From: Allgaiera indica
GTDB taxonomy: Bacteria; Pseudomonadota; Alphaproteobacteria; Rhodobacterales; Rhodobacteraceae
Assembly: GCF_900106675.1 (NCBI RefSeq)
Contig: NZ_FNOB01000009.1
Span: forward strand, 62,001 to 126,000
Direction of reading: 5' to 3'
Length of the DNA stretch: 64,000 bases
Position 1 is the stretch's first letter, and each line of letters starts with the position of its first letter. The notes under the pieces were generated by a model. That model worked only from the letters and a program-made list of their open reading frames with translations. It had not been told where the DNA came from and searched no databases. Made by a program: the position numbers and the translations under genes. Below, one piece after another: positions 29,604-39,110 of the stretch.

Positions 29604-29730
29604 GCAGAGAGGGGGATTCGTATCTGTGAGCGTGCGATCCCAACGGGTCTTGCGCCGTCGCATTGCCCCTTGCGCAAAGCCCCGCACCCGGCTAAGCCGC
29701 CCCCGGTCCGGTCCTGTCAGGGGGGGGTAA

Positions 29731-30990
29731 ATGCCGCTTCTGGTGATGAAATTCGGCGGCACGTCAGTGGCCGACCTTGAGCGTATCGCGAACGCCGCCC
29801 AGAAGGTGAAGCGCGAGGTCGAGCGCGGCTATGACGTGATCGTCATCGTTTCCGCGATGTCGGGCAAGACCAACGAACTTGTCGGTTGGGTCGAGGAAAC
29901 CTCGCCGCTCTATGATGCGCGCGAGTACGATGTCGTGGTTTCGTCGGGCGAGAACGTGACGGCCGGGCTGATGGCGCTGACCCTGCAGGAGATGGACGTG
30001 CCCGCGCGCAGCTGGCAGGGCTGGCAGGTGCCGATCCAGACCACCAGCGCCCATGCGGCGGCGCGGTTCGTGGATATTCCGCGCGAGAACATCGATCAGA
30101 AGTTCGCCGAGGGCATGAAGGTGGCCGTGGTCGCGGGGTTTCAGGGCGTTAGCCCCGAAGGCCGGATCACCACGTTGGGGCGCGGTGGTTCCGACACCAC
30201 CGCCGTGGCCTTCGCCGCCGCCTTCGGGGCCGAGCGCTGCGATATCTACACCGATGTCGATGGCATCTACACCACCGACCCGCGCATCAGCACCAGGGCC
30301 CGCAAGCTGGAGAAGATCGCCTTCGAGGAGATGCTGGAGCTTGCCAGCCTGGGCGCCAAGGTATTGCAGACCCGTTCGGTCGAGCTTGCGATGCGCTACA
30401 AGGTGCGCCTGCGGGTTCTGTCGAGCTTCGAGGACAGTGACGACAATTCTGGAACGCTCGTCTGCGACGAGGAGGAAATCATGGAATCGAAAGCCGTCTC
30501 TGGCGTCGCCTATTCGCGCGACGAAGCCAAGCTGACCCTGGTCACCGTGGAAGATCGCCCCGGGGTGGCCAGCGCGATCTTCGGGCCCCTGGCCGAGGCC
30601 GGGGTGAATGTGGACATGATCGTCCAGAACATTTCCGAAAAGGATTACGGGGGTCGCACCTTCGCGGTCACCGACATGACCTTTTCGTGCCCCACGAACC
30701 AGGTCGCGCGCGCTCGCAAGGCGATGGAGGAAGCCCGCGCAGCCGGCCAGATCGCCTATGAGGAACTGGTCGAGGACACCGAGGTGGCCAAGGTTTCGGT
30801 GGTGGGTATCGGCATGCGCAGTCATACCGGTGTGGCCGCGAAAATGTTCCAGGCGCTTGCCTCCGAGGGGATCAACATCAAGGTCATTACAACCTCCGAG
30901 ATCAAGATTTCGGTGCTGATCGACCGGAAATACATGGAACTTGCGGTTCAGGCGCTGCATGATGCTTTCGAATTGGAGGCGGGTGCCTAA
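29731..30990 (+). CDS. lysC: aspartate kinase
   Basis: Aspartokinase phosphorylates aspartate, the first step towards lysine, threonine, methionine and diaminopimelate. The 419-residue product has the N-terminal KFGGTSVAD, the amino-acid kinase core (VVSSGENVTAGLMAL, TTLGRGGSDTTAVAFAAAFG) and two C-terminal ACT domains for feedback (VTVEDRPGVASAIFGPLAEA and VVGIGMRSHTGVAAKMF). An internal ATG after GTLVCDEEEI could give a separate small subunit, as in alpha2beta2 aspartokinases. The ribosome site is a run of eight G only three bases from the ATG. ptsP follows. Confidence 0.95.
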   Translation: MPLLVMKFGGTSVADLERIANAAQKVKREVERGYDVIVIVSAMSGKTNELVGWVEETSPLYDAREYDVVVSSGENVTAGLMALTLQEMDVPARSWQGWQVPIQTTSAHAAARFVDIPRENIDQKFAEGMKVAVVAGFQGVSPEGRITTLGRGGSDTTAVAFAAAFGAERCDIYTDVDGIYTTDPRISTRARKLEKIAFEEMLELASLGAKVLQTRSVELAMRYKVRLRVLSSFEDSDDNSGTLVCDEEEIMESKAVSGVAYSRDEAKLTLVTVEDRPGVASAIFGPLAEAGVNVDMIVQNISEKDYGGRTFAVTDMTFSCPTNQVARARKAMEEARAAGQIAYEELVEDTEVAKVSVVGIGMRSHTGVAAKMFQALASEGINIKVITTSEIKISVLIDRKYMELAVQALHDAFELEAGA

Positions 30991-31028
30991 TCCGGCATTC
31001 GGCCCCAGCATCTAGTCGGGGCGAGGGG

Positions 31029-33281
31029 ATGCCCGAGCATTTGGAAACCGATAGCCGCAAGCTGCTGCGCCGCTTGCGTGACAGCCTGGCCGAGCGCGGC
31101 GCCGGGCAGGAGCGGCTGGACCGTGTTACCCATCTGATCGCGGATTCGATGGGCTGCGAGGTCTGCTCGATCTACCTGTTTCGCGACATGGACACGCTGG
31201 AACTTTGCGCCTCGGAAGGTCTCAAGCCCGAGGCGGTGCATCAGTCCCGCCTGCGCCTGGGCGAGGGCCTGGTGGGCCGCGTCGCGCGCGAGGCCCGGCC
31301 GATCAATTCCGCCGAGGCCCCGAAGGAGCGCGGCTTTCGCTATATGCCCGAGACCGGCGAGGAGGCCTATTCCAGCTTTCTCGGTGTGCCGATCCAGCGC
31401 CTGGGCGAACGCATGGGGGTGCTGGTGGTGCAGTCGCGCGAGGCGCGGCAATTCTCGGAAGACGAGGTCTACGCGCTGGAAGTCGTCGCCATGGTGCTGG
31501 CCGAGATGGCGGAGCTGGGCGCCTTCGTCGGCGAGGGCGAGGCGCTGGCCGCGCCGCACAAGCATCCGGTGCTGTTTCGCGGCGCGACCGGGCAGGAGGG
31601 TGCGGCCGAAGGGCATGTCTGGCTGCATGAGCCCCGCGTCGTGGTCACCAACCCGGTCGCCGACGATCCGCAGGCCGAACTGGTGCGCCTGCAGGCGGCG
31701 GTGGACGAATTGCGGCTGTCGGTCGATGACCTGCTGTCGCAATCGACCGGCGACATGGAACAGACCAAGGTTCTGGAAGCCTACCGCATGTTCGCCAATT
31801 CCCGCGGCTGGATGAAGCGCATGGAAGAGGATATCGCGCGTGGCCTGTCGGCCGAGGCGGCGGTCGAGAAGGAACAATCGCTGACCCGCGCACGGCTGGG
31901 CCGGGTGCCCGATCCCTATCTGCGCGAGCGGCTTCACGATCTCGACGATCTGTCCAACCGGCTGCTGCGCATCCTGACGGGGCAGGGCAACGAAACCGGG
32001 GCCGAGATGCCTGACGATCCGGTGCTGATCGCACGCAACATCGGCCCCGGCGAATTGCTGGATTACGGCCGCAAGCTGAAGGGCGTGGTGCTGGAGGAGG
32101 GCGCCGTCGGCAGCCATGCGGCGATCGTGGCACGGGCTCTGGCGATCCCGCTGGTGATTCATGCCCAGCGGATCACCACCGAGGCGCTGAATGGTGATCC
32201 GATCCTGGTTGATGGCGATCAGGGCGTGGTCCATCTGAGACCAGAGGAAACCGTGGCCTCTGCCTTTCGGGACAAGATCGCCATGCAGGCCAAGGCGCAG
32301 GAACGTTATGCCGGGCTTCGCGACAAGCCCGCCACCGATCGGGCCGGAACCGAGATCAAGCTATACATGAACGCCGGGCTGATGGCCGATCTGCCGTCGC
32401 TGGCGGGGTCGGGCGCCGAGGGCGTGGGGCTGTTCCGGACGGAATTGCAGTTCCTGGTTCGTACCAAGGTGCCGCGCAGGTCCGAACTGGCGGCGCTTTA
32501 CGGGCGGGTGATGGATGCCGCCAAGGGAAAGCCCGTGGTGTTTCGCACCCTCGACATCGGGTCCGACAAGGTGGTGCCCTTCATGAAGCCGCAGGACGAA
32601 CCCAACCCGGCGATGGGCTGGCGCGCGCTGCGGCTGGGACTGGACAAGCCCGGCGTGATGAAGATGCAGGCCCAGGCGCTGATCCGGGCCGCGAACGGGC
32701 GACCTCTGCAGGTGATGTTCCCCTTCGTCACCCAGTTCGAGGAATTCGTCCAGGCGCGCGACCTGGTCCTGGCACAGGTCGCGCGCGAACGCGAGATGGG
32801 CCATGTGCTGCCCGAGAAGGTCGAGATCGGCGCGATGCTGGAAACCCCCAGTCTTGCCTATGCGCCGCGGCAATTCTTCGAGCTGGCCGATTTCATCTCG
32901 ATCGGGGGCAACGATCTGAAGCAGTTCTTCTTCGCAGCCGATCGCGAAAACGAGCGCGTGCGCCGCCGTTACGACACGCTGAACTGTTCCTACCTGCGGT
33001 TCATCGACATGATCGTGAAGCGCTGCGAAGAGGCGGGCACGCCGGTAAGCTTCTGCGGCGAGGACGCCGGACGACCGGTCGAGGCGATCTGCCTGGCGGC
33101 GATCGGTTTGCGCACCCTTTCCATGCGTCCGGCCTCGATCGGGCCGGTGAAGCACCTGATCCGCCGTGTCGATCTGGGCGAATTGCGTCAGGTGATCGAT
33201 GCCGCCGGCCGCGAGGGCCAGCAATCGGTGCGCGCGGCCGTCATGGCCTGGCTGGCCTCGGGCGCAGCGGGGCAGGCCTAA
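31029..33281 (+). CDS. ptsP: PEP-protein phosphotransferase of the nitrogen PTS (EI-Ntr)
   Basis: EI-Ntr takes phosphate from phosphoenolpyruvate and passes it to NPr and EIIA-Ntr. The 750-residue layout is complete: an N-terminal GAF domain (about 1-165), the swivelling phosphohistidine domain with H363 in GAVGSHAAIVARA, and a C-terminal PEP-binding barrel (GVGLFRTELQFL, FRTLDIGSDK, ISIGGNDLKQFFFA, SFCGEDAGRP). GAF-type regulation fits sensing of glutamine/2-oxoglutarate in related proteins. It lies 38 bases after lysC and is probably co-transcribed. The partners NPr and EIIA-Ntr are not in this window. Confidence 0.94.
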   Translation: MPEHLETDSRKLLRRLRDSLAERGAGQERLDRVTHLIADSMGCEVCSIYLFRDMDTLELCASEGLKPEAVHQSRLRLGEGLVGRVAREARPINSAEAPKERGFRYMPETGEEAYSSFLGVPIQRLGERMGVLVVQSREARQFSEDEVYALEVVAMVLAEMAELGAFVGEGEALAAPHKHPVLFRGATGQEGAAEGHVWLHEPRVVVTNPVADDPQAELVRLQAAVDELRLSVDDLLSQSTGDMEQTKVLEAYRMFANSRGWMKRMEEDIARGLSAEAAVEKEQSLTRARLGRVPDPYLRERLHDLDDLSNRLLRILTGQGNETGAEMPDDPVLIARNIGPGELLDYGRKLKGVVLEEGAVGSHAAIVARALAIPLVIHAQRITTEALNGDPILVDGDQGVVHLRPEETVASAFRDKIAMQAKAQERYAGLRDKPATDRAGTEIKLYMNAGLMADLPSLAGSGAEGVGLFRTELQFLVRTKVPRRSELAALYGRVMDAAKGKPVVFRTLDIGSDKVVPFMKPQDEPNPAMGWRALRLGLDKPGVMKMQAQALIRAANGRPLQVMFPFVTQFEEFVQARDLVLAQVAREREMGHVLPEKVEIGAMLETPSLAYAPRQFFELADFISIGGNDLKQFFFAADRENERVRRRYDTLNCSYLRFIDMIVKRCEEAGTPVSFCGEDAGRPVEAICLAAIGLRTLSMRPASIGPVKHLIRRVDLGELRQVIDAAGREGQQSVRAAVMAWLASGAAGQA

Positions 33282-33354
33282 GCGATGGGCTTTGGCGACG
33301 GGCCCGAACGGCGGACCCGCGCGTGGCATCTTGGGCCTTGCTTCATCGGCGTCT

Positions 33355-33376
33355 GGCCGGGGCGGGTGCCCCGGCC
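33355..33376. terminator. strong hairpin between convergent ptsP and GST genes
   Basis: GGCCGGGGC (33355-33363) and GCCCCGGCC (33368-33376) form a perfect 9-bp stem with a 4-nt loop, between the ptsP stop (33281) and the GST stop (33397). No T-tract follows on either strand, so terminator function is plausible rather than sure. Confidence 0.55.
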
Positions 33377-33396
33377 GGACGGCCGGCGCCCTGCGG

Positions 33397-34101
33397 CTAG
33401 CCGCGCTTGAACAGCGCCTCCTGCGCCTTGCGATCCTTGGCGATGTCGCCGCGTTTTTCGGCCGCGACGGCGCGGCCCCTTTGCACGCCAGGCCGCGCGC
33501 CCATCTGGTCCAGCCAGCGCCGCAGATGCGGCTTGTCGTCCAGGGTCTGCTGCTGGCCTTCCCAAAGCGAGGACCAGGGCCAGATCGCGAAATCGGCGAT
33601 CGACAGGAAATCGCCGGCGACGAATTCGTTCTTTGCCAACTGCCGGTCGAGCACGCCGTAAAGCCGCGCCACCTCGGAACGGTAGCGGTCCTTGGCATAG
33701 GGCAGGTCGTGCGGCGGATCCATCGCCGGGGCGTATTTGAGGAAGTGATGCGCCTGGCCGGCCATCGGGCCCAGCCCCCCCATCTGCCACATCAGCCACT
33801 GGTCCACCGCGATCCGGTCGCGTTCGGTCGGTCCGCCAAACTTGCCGGTCTTGCGCGCCAGATATTGCAAGATCGCGCCACTTTCGAAGATCGAGATCGG
33901 CGCGCCATCCGGGCCCTCGGGGTCGACGATCGCCGGCATCCGGTTGTTGGGCGAGATCTTCAGGAACTCCGGGGCGAATTGCGCGCCCGCGCCGATGTCG
34001 ACCAGGTTGAGGTTGTAGGGAAGTCCCATTTCTTCCAAGGCGACGGTGATCTTCCAGCCGTTCGGCGTCGGCCAGAAGTAAAGTTCGATCGGTGCGGCCA
34101 T
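33397..34101 (-). CDS. glutathione S-transferase, YghU/Ure2p-like
   Basis: A 234-residue soluble GST. The thioredoxin-like N-domain reads IELYFWPTPNGWKITVALEE with a conserved NG in place of a catalytic Cys or Ser, NNRMPAIVDPEGP as the cis-proline loop and SIFESGAILQYLA as the gamma-glutamyl binding SNAIL/ESGA motif. The all-alpha C-domain follows. Nu-class enzymes of this sort (YghU, YfcG) reduce disulfides with two bound glutathiones; that is extrapolation. It is convergent with ptsP. Confidence 0.87.
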   Translation of the reverse strand: MAAPIELYFWPTPNGWKITVALEEMGLPYNLNLVDIGAGAQFAPEFLKISPNNRMPAIVDPEGPDGAPISIFESGAILQYLARKTGKFGGPTERDRIAVDQWLMWQMGGLGPMAGQAHHFLKYAPAMDPPHDLPYAKDRYRSEVARLYGVLDRQLAKNEFVAGDFLSIADFAIWPWSSLWEGQQQTLDDKPHLRRWLDQMGARPGVQRGRAVAAEKRGDIAKDRKAQEALFKRG

Positions 34102-34125
34102 ATGTCCCTCCTGTCGGTGCCGGCC

Positions 34126-35067
34126 TTAACTTGGCACGTTGCGGGCGCCAGGCAAGGGGCGCGCGGCACGCGAGGGGGAAAGATGCGGCCCGGTCGGGGC
34201 TTTGACGCGGGTCTGCGGGTGCGGCCGGTGGGTCGGATGGGCAAGCGCCCCGCGCAGGGCCGCGAAGGGCAGTGCCCCGCTCAGGACTGCGCGATAGAGG
34301 CCGAAGATGCCGGGACGAAGATAGGCGTTCCAGTGGCAGAAGCGGGGGCCGGGGCGGGCTATGGATTGGCCCAGCCCCTCCAGGGCGTCGAGCGCGCGGG
34401 TGTCGTCGAGGCTGAGATCCACCCAGTGTCGTCCGGCCTGTGGCAAGCCGTGCCCCAGGGTCGGGCCGGATCGCGGCAGGCATGCGCGCAGCGCAAGGTC
34501 ATAGGCGCCATTGGCGCGCGAGGTGACGTTCATCACCTCGGCCCGCGGCGCCGCGTGCAGCCCGCGCAGGGCGGGTCCGCGAAATTCTGCCGCCGCCATC
34601 AGCACGGCGCGCAGCGTCAGCGGCCCGCGCAAGGCGGTCAGCGCGGCGAGCGCCACCCGCGCGCCCAGCGAATGCGCCACCAGTCCGACCGTGCGCCCGG
34701 GCGCCCGCGTCGCGATCCGCTCCAGCAAGGCGCCCAGCGCGGCACCGGCGCGCGCGGCCTCCGCATAGGCCGCCCAGAGCGAGCCGCGCGCCTCCCAGCC
34801 GAAGGCGATGGCCAGATCGGGCCCATCGGGCGTGGCGCCCAGATGGCGCGGCCAGGACCGGGCCTTCCAGCATCTGGGATCGGGCGTGAAGGAAAGGATA
34901 TGCCCATGCGGGCTTTGGCCCGGCACCCGGGGCGAGAAGCGATAGCCGTGGATCATCACCAGGAGCGGTGCGTCCGAGGGCAGGGCGGCCAGCGCCGCAT
35001 CCAGCCTGGCATCGGTTTCCGGCGTTCCTGCCCGACCTTCGTTCGCATTGATGGCGATCAGCACCAT
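34126..35067 (-). CDS. alpha/beta-hydrolase fold protein
   Basis: About 313 residues of hydrolase-fold sequence. The oxyanion region is VMIHGYRFSP and the nucleophile elbow is LVAHSLGARVALAAL, a GxSxG-like variant (A-H-S-L-G). C-terminally a DYARG-type Asp and a late His are hard to place. There is a pattern of Trp/His residues (FCHWNAYLRPGIFGLYRAVL). The start is taken at the ATG complementary to 35065-35067 (MVLIAINANEGRAG). Longer frames reach back to 35169. The gene ends 24 bases before the GST start and may be in one unit with it. Substrate unknown. Confidence 0.68.
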   Translation of the reverse strand: MVLIAINANEGRAGTPETDARLDAALAALPSDAPLLVMIHGYRFSPRVPGQSPHGHILSFTPDPRCWKARSWPRHLGATPDGPDLAIAFGWEARGSLWAAYAEAARAGAALGALLERIATRAPGRTVGLVAHSLGARVALAALTALRGPLTLRAVLMAAAEFRGPALRGLHAAPRAEVMNVTSRANGAYDLALRACLPRSGPTLGHGLPQAGRHWVDLSLDDTRALDALEGLGQSIARPGPRFCHWNAYLRPGIFGLYRAVLSGALPFAALRGALAHPTHRPHPQTRVKAPTGPHLSPSRAARPLPGARNVPS

Positions 35068-35317
35068 GGCCACATCACCCCCCGCCCGTCTTCGTTCTGC
35101 CTCGGGGATCAGCTTGGCACGGAAATGCAAACAGCCGGTGAAGGCGTCGTGACCGGTGCGTGACGCCACGGATCCCGCATGGTGCCGCGGGCGGGCCGGC
35201 CGGTGGGCGGGCCAAGGGCCGGGCGGGTGGCCGGGCCGGCCCGCCCCGAGACCCTGCGTCGCGGGCGCCTTGGCGCGCTTGACAGCTTGGGGCTGGCCGG
35301 GTCAATCCTGCCCGACC

Positions 35318-36766
35318 ATGTCGGATCTGCGCCCCGTCGGATATGTGATCGGCCTGCTTGTTGCCGCCCTCGGGGCGGTGATGCTGTTGCCGTTTGCCGC
35401 AGACCTGATCGAGGGCGACGGCAACTGGCCGGTCTTCCTGGGCTGCGCGGCAATGACCTCGCTTGCCGGCGTCGCCCTGGCGCTGGCCTGCGCCAACGGG
35501 GTGACGCAGGGGCTGACGATCCAGCAAAGCTTTCTGCTGACCACCGGCACCTGGGTCATCCTGCCGCTGTTCGGGGCCGTGCCCTTCATGCTGGGCGCTC
35601 CGCATGTCGGCCTGACGGATGCCTATTTCGAGGCCATGTCGGGCCTGACGACTACGGGATCGACCGTTTTCGTGGGCCTTGATCACCTGCCCGCGGGCAC
35701 GTTGTTGTGGCGCGGGCTGCTGCAATGGCTGGGGGGGCTGGGGATCGTCATCGTGGCGATGGTCTTCCTGCCGGTGATGAAGGTCGGCGGAATGCAGTAT
35801 TTCCGGTCGGAAAGTTTTGATACGCTGGGCAAGATCTTGCCGCGTGCGCTGGATATCTCGACCGGGTTGATCAAGGTCTATCTGGCGCTGACCCTGGCCT
35901 GTACCGCGACCTACTTCGCCCTTGGCATGACCGGGTTCAACGCCTTCGTCCACGCCCTCACCACCGTCTCGACCGGCGGCTTCGCCTCGTCCGACAAAAG
36001 TTTCGCGGCCTATGCCGGGCCGATGGAATATGCTGCGGCCGCCTTCATGCTGCTGGCCTCGATGCCCTTCATCCGCTTTGTGCAGCTGGGCGGCGGCAAC
36101 TGGCGGCCGCTTTGGCGCGACATACAGGTGCGCGCCTATCTGCGCTGGAACGCCTATGCGATCGCCGCGATCGTGGCCTACGAGGTGGTGGACCGCGGCG
36201 CGCCCGTCTTCGCGACCCTGCGCGAGACCACCTTCAACGTGGTCACGATCTTCTCGGGCACCGGCTACACCTCTGTCGACATCGGGCTTTGGGGGCCCTT
36301 TCCCTTCATGGTGGTGTTTATCGCCGGCATGATCGGGGGCTGTACCGCGTCGACCGGCTGTTCGATCAAGGTGTTTCGCTTTCTCATCGTGTTCGAGGCG
36401 ATCCGCACCCAGATCCGCCGTATCCTGCGCCCCAACGCGATCTTGCCCGTGCGGCTGGAGGGCCGCCCGATCAGCGAGGACGTGATCAACTCGGTCATCG
36501 TGCTGCTCACGGTTTTCGTGCTGACCTTCGGGGCGGTCGCGGTCGGGCTGTCGTTCATCGGCCTGAATTCGGAAACCGCGGTGACGGCGGCCTGGACCTC
36601 GGTGTTCAACATCGGGCCGGCCTTTGGCCCCGGGGTGGGCCCGACCGGCGCGATGGACACTTTCCCCTGGCCGGCGAAATGGCTGATGAGCTTCGGCATG
36701 CTGGCCGGCCGGCTGGAATTGCTGTCGGTCTTCGTGCTGTTCGTGCCGCGCTTCTGGCGGGGCTGA
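35318..36766 (+). CDS. trkH: TrkH-type potassium uptake protein
   Basis: A 482-residue K+ channel-like transporter subunit of the inner membrane. The four pore repeats are visible with their selectivity loops: SGLTTTGSTVF, TTVSTGGFAS, IFSGTGYTSVD and FNIGPAFGPGVG. About ten hydrophobic helices surround them. It needs the cytoplasmic NAD/ATP-binding TrkA, which is not in this window. The start is set at MSDLRPVGYV, since the upstream extension is Arg/Pro-rich and non-coding in character. Ktr-type KtrB is an alternative name but the length and loops fit TrkH. Confidence 0.9.
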   Translation: MSDLRPVGYVIGLLVAALGAVMLLPFAADLIEGDGNWPVFLGCAAMTSLAGVALALACANGVTQGLTIQQSFLLTTGTWVILPLFGAVPFMLGAPHVGLTDAYFEAMSGLTTTGSTVFVGLDHLPAGTLLWRGLLQWLGGLGIVIVAMVFLPVMKVGGMQYFRSESFDTLGKILPRALDISTGLIKVYLALTLACTATYFALGMTGFNAFVHALTTVSTGGFASSDKSFAAYAGPMEYAAAAFMLLASMPFIRFVQLGGGNWRPLWRDIQVRAYLRWNAYAIAAIVAYEVVDRGAPVFATLRETTFNVVTIFSGTGYTSVDIGLWGPFPFMVVFIAGMIGGCTASTGCSIKVFRFLIVFEAIRTQIRRILRPNAILPVRLEGRPISEDVINSVIVLLTVFVLTFGAVAVGLSFIGLNSETAVTAAWTSVFNIGPAFGPGVGPTGAMDTFPWPAKWLMSFGMLAGRLELLSVFVLFVPRFWRG

Positions 36767-36889
36767 ACCGGGCCGAGCCGCACCGACGGGGGCGGCGGCA
36801 GGCCGGGCGGGATCGATGGGATGTCTCAGGGAAACGGATGCCTCGATCCGTCCCGGCCGCCGTGGCGCCCGGGACATGGCGGCGGCGCG

Positions 36890-38719
36890 TCACTTCCAGC
36901 AGCGCACCAGTACAGTCGTGTCGGCGCCAAGCGCGGCCAGATCCTCGGGCGCCATCGTGCCGATCCGGTCGTTGTCGGCGGGATTCAGGCCCGCGGATTT
37001 CAGCACGCCGGTCAGCGCCTTCGCGTCGATCGCGAAGCGCACGTTATCGGGCAATTGCTGACCTGCCTGGGTCTTGATCGCATCCGCCTCGCGCGGCAAC
37101 AGCAGGCCGATCACGGCCCCGCTTTGGTCGAAGACCGGCCCGCCGGCATCGCCGGGCATCGCCTTCAGGCTTAGGCGGCGCAGATCGGTCCGTCCCGACA
37201 GGCCGGTCAGCCCCTCGATCGTGCCATAGGTCATCACCGGCGCGCTCAGCACGCCGCCATAGGCAAAGCCCGCCACCGCCGCCGGATCACCGACCGAGGG
37301 CGCCGCGCTTTCGAACCGGGCGACCGCCTGCGGGGCAAGCGCGGTCTCGGGCGTCAGAAGGGCCAGCCCCAGCTTGTGGTCCTCATGCGCCACACGCGCC
37401 TGGGTATCGGGGCCGATGGTGATCGAGGCGCAGTCTTTCAGCACCGCATCCGTGGTCAGCACCGCCCCCTGGCCATCGACGAAAAAGCCGCTGCGGGCGG
37501 CGACGGGCTTGCGCACCTCCAGCCCGGCAAGAAGATCGCGGCGCTGATCGGCCGGGGTGGGCACCATCGAGGCATCGAGCGATGCCTTGCCGAAGGGGCG
37601 AAAGCTGGATTGCATCGCCTTCAGAACCCGAGACATCGGCTTGCCGTCACCGGTTTTCCAGGCCAGCACGAAGCCCTTGATCAAGCCGTCTTGCAGCTCG
37701 GCATAGCTGTAGGACGAATTCTTGTCGTCGCTGCCGGAGATGGTGAAGGATTCCGATTTCAGCGCGCGCGGCCCCGTCACCGGGACGATCCGCAGCGTCT
37801 GCAGCAGGTTGTAAAGGCCCGCCAGCGCCGCCCGGTCGCCGGGTTCCGAAATCAGCAACACCCGCACGCCGCTGCCGTTCTTGGCGTCGTAATGAGCGAA
37901 GGGAGGATCGTAGCGCGGGGGATCCAGCAGTGCCATCGGCAGCGCGATCTCGATGCCGGCATTCTCGTCGGTGACGGTTCTCAGGCCCAGTGCCGCCTGT
38001 TCCTTGTCATAGCGGGCCAGCAGCGCGCTGCGCTGTGCCGTGGTCAGAACGCCGGTGGGCTCATAGCCCTGGGCCGATTGCCAATCCGCCATCGCGCCGC
38101 GGGTGCCCCGGCCAAAGGCGCCGTCGATCGCGCCGTTGTAGGCGCCCGCCCAGTTCAGCGCCTGCTGCAGATGCTCGCGCTGCTGGCGGTCTAGCTGCGC
38201 TTCCGCGCGTCGCGCTTCGGCCGGGGTCTCGGGACGCTCGGCCGCCTCGGGAACAGTCCGGGCGCTGTGGTCCACCCCTGGCGTGGCGGACGAGGCGATC
38301 GCGGCGCCGCCCGTCGCGGTAGCTTCGTCATTCGCCGCGGGTTCGGCTGCCGCGGCAGTGGTGGCCTGCGGCATCTGCGTCGTCGCGCCGATCGGCCAGA
38401 ACTGGCGGCGGAACTTTTCGCCTTCGACGACATAGGAATCGGACGGGATCTGGCCGTTGCGCCGCAGCTGCCGCAGCTTGGCGCGGGCCTCGGCCGGCCC
38501 ATAGGGGCCCAGCACGATCGCGTACCACCCGGTCGTCAGCGCAAAGCCCTCGACATTGCCGAAGGACGCGTCATAAGCCCGGGCGCGATCCTGCGCCTGC
38601 AACAGGTTGGGGCGGGCCTCGATCTGGACCCAGGCCTGCTGTTGGGCCCGCAACGTCCCGGCACCGGCCAGCATGACCATCAGGACCATCAGCACGACCT
38701 GACCAACGAATTTCCTCAT
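36890..38719 (-). CDS. secreted trypsin-like pseudo-protease with SPOR-like and peptidoglycan-binding domains
   Basis: A 609-residue exported protein. Residues 1-25 are a signal peptide (MRKFVGQVVLMVLMVMLAGA, cleaved near LRA). A SPOR-like repeat follows to about 115, then a low-complexity Ala/Thr/Glu linker, a PG_binding_1 domain at about 185-240 (YNGAIDGAFGRGTRGAMADW), a middle domain, and a chymotrypsin-like barrel from about 405. All three catalytic positions are changed: LTTDAVL puts Ala425 where LTNAHVV has His, KLGLALL puts Gly451 where DLALL has Asp, and GDAGGP puts Ala525 where GDSGGP has Ser. It is likely a cell-wall-bound binding protein, not a protease. Function unknown. Confidence 0.75.
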   Translation of the reverse strand: MRKFVGQVVLMVLMVMLAGAGTLRAQQQAWVQIEARPNLLQAQDRARAYDASFGNVEGFALTTGWYAIVLGPYGPAEARAKLRQLRRNGQIPSDSYVVEGEKFRRQFWPIGATTQMPQATTAAAAEPAANDEATATGGAAIASSATPGVDHSARTVPEAAERPETPAEARRAEAQLDRQQREHLQQALNWAGAYNGAIDGAFGRGTRGAMADWQSAQGYEPTGVLTTAQRSALLARYDKEQAALGLRTVTDENAGIEIALPMALLDPPRYDPPFAHYDAKNGSGVRVLLISEPGDRAALAGLYNLLQTLRIVPVTGPRALKSESFTISGSDDKNSSYSYAELQDGLIKGFVLAWKTGDGKPMSRVLKAMQSSFRPFGKASLDASMVPTPADQRRDLLAGLEVRKPVAARSGFFVDGQGAVLTTDAVLKDCASITIGPDTQARVAHEDHKLGLALLTPETALAPQAVARFESAAPSVGDPAAVAGFAYGGVLSAPVMTYGTIEGLTGLSGRTDLRRLSLKAMPGDAGGPVFDQSGAVIGLLLPREADAIKTQAGQQLPDNVRFAIDAKALTGVLKSAGLNPADNDRIGTMAPEDLAALGADTTVLVRCWK

Positions 38720-39110
38720 AAGCGCCTCGTCTAACCGGATTTCGGGTCAATGAGGCGACCCTAGCGGCGGGGCCGGTGGGATGCGAGGGGCAATGCATCC
38801 AGCATGCGCGGGGTGTGGTGCAGACTGCACACCGGCAAGGCGATCAAGGCATCTTGTCCCTTGCGCCGGCGCGCTCCGCAGCCGCTTGCGCCGCGCCCGC
38901 CCCGCCTGTCCGTCGGAAGCCGGCGCGCGCCGCGCCCAGCCGCTTTTCCAACCGGGATGTCCCGGGACCGTGTCGCCGGGGCGGGCCGGACCCAACAAAA
39001 TCGCCGCCGCTGCGTTGACTTGCGCGCCGCGCCTGCGTAAAGGACGGGCTTCGAATGCATGAGGCCCCGAATCCCAGTGATTGCGGGGCTGGTCTGACGG
39101 AGCCTTTGCG
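38720..39110. other. 391-nt GC-rich intergenic stretch
   Basis: This gap between the divergent pseudo-protease gene and rpmH has open frames on all sides, but they overlap one another, are Arg/Pro-rich and lack ribosome sites, so I see no gene. Its right end holds the probable rpmH promoter and leader. I found no RNA gene fold by eye. Confidence 0.5.
39015..39043 (+). promoter_or_regulatory. probable rpmH promoter
   Basis: TTGACT (39015-39020) stands 17 bases before TAAAGG (39038-39043). The -35 box is good and the -10 box poor. It lies 67 bases before the rpmH ATG. Confidence 0.45.

Noticed and set aside
35075-36877. A 600-codon minus-strand ORF opposite trkH
   Set aside because: Antisense shadow of a membrane protein, which gives charged, His-rich translations.
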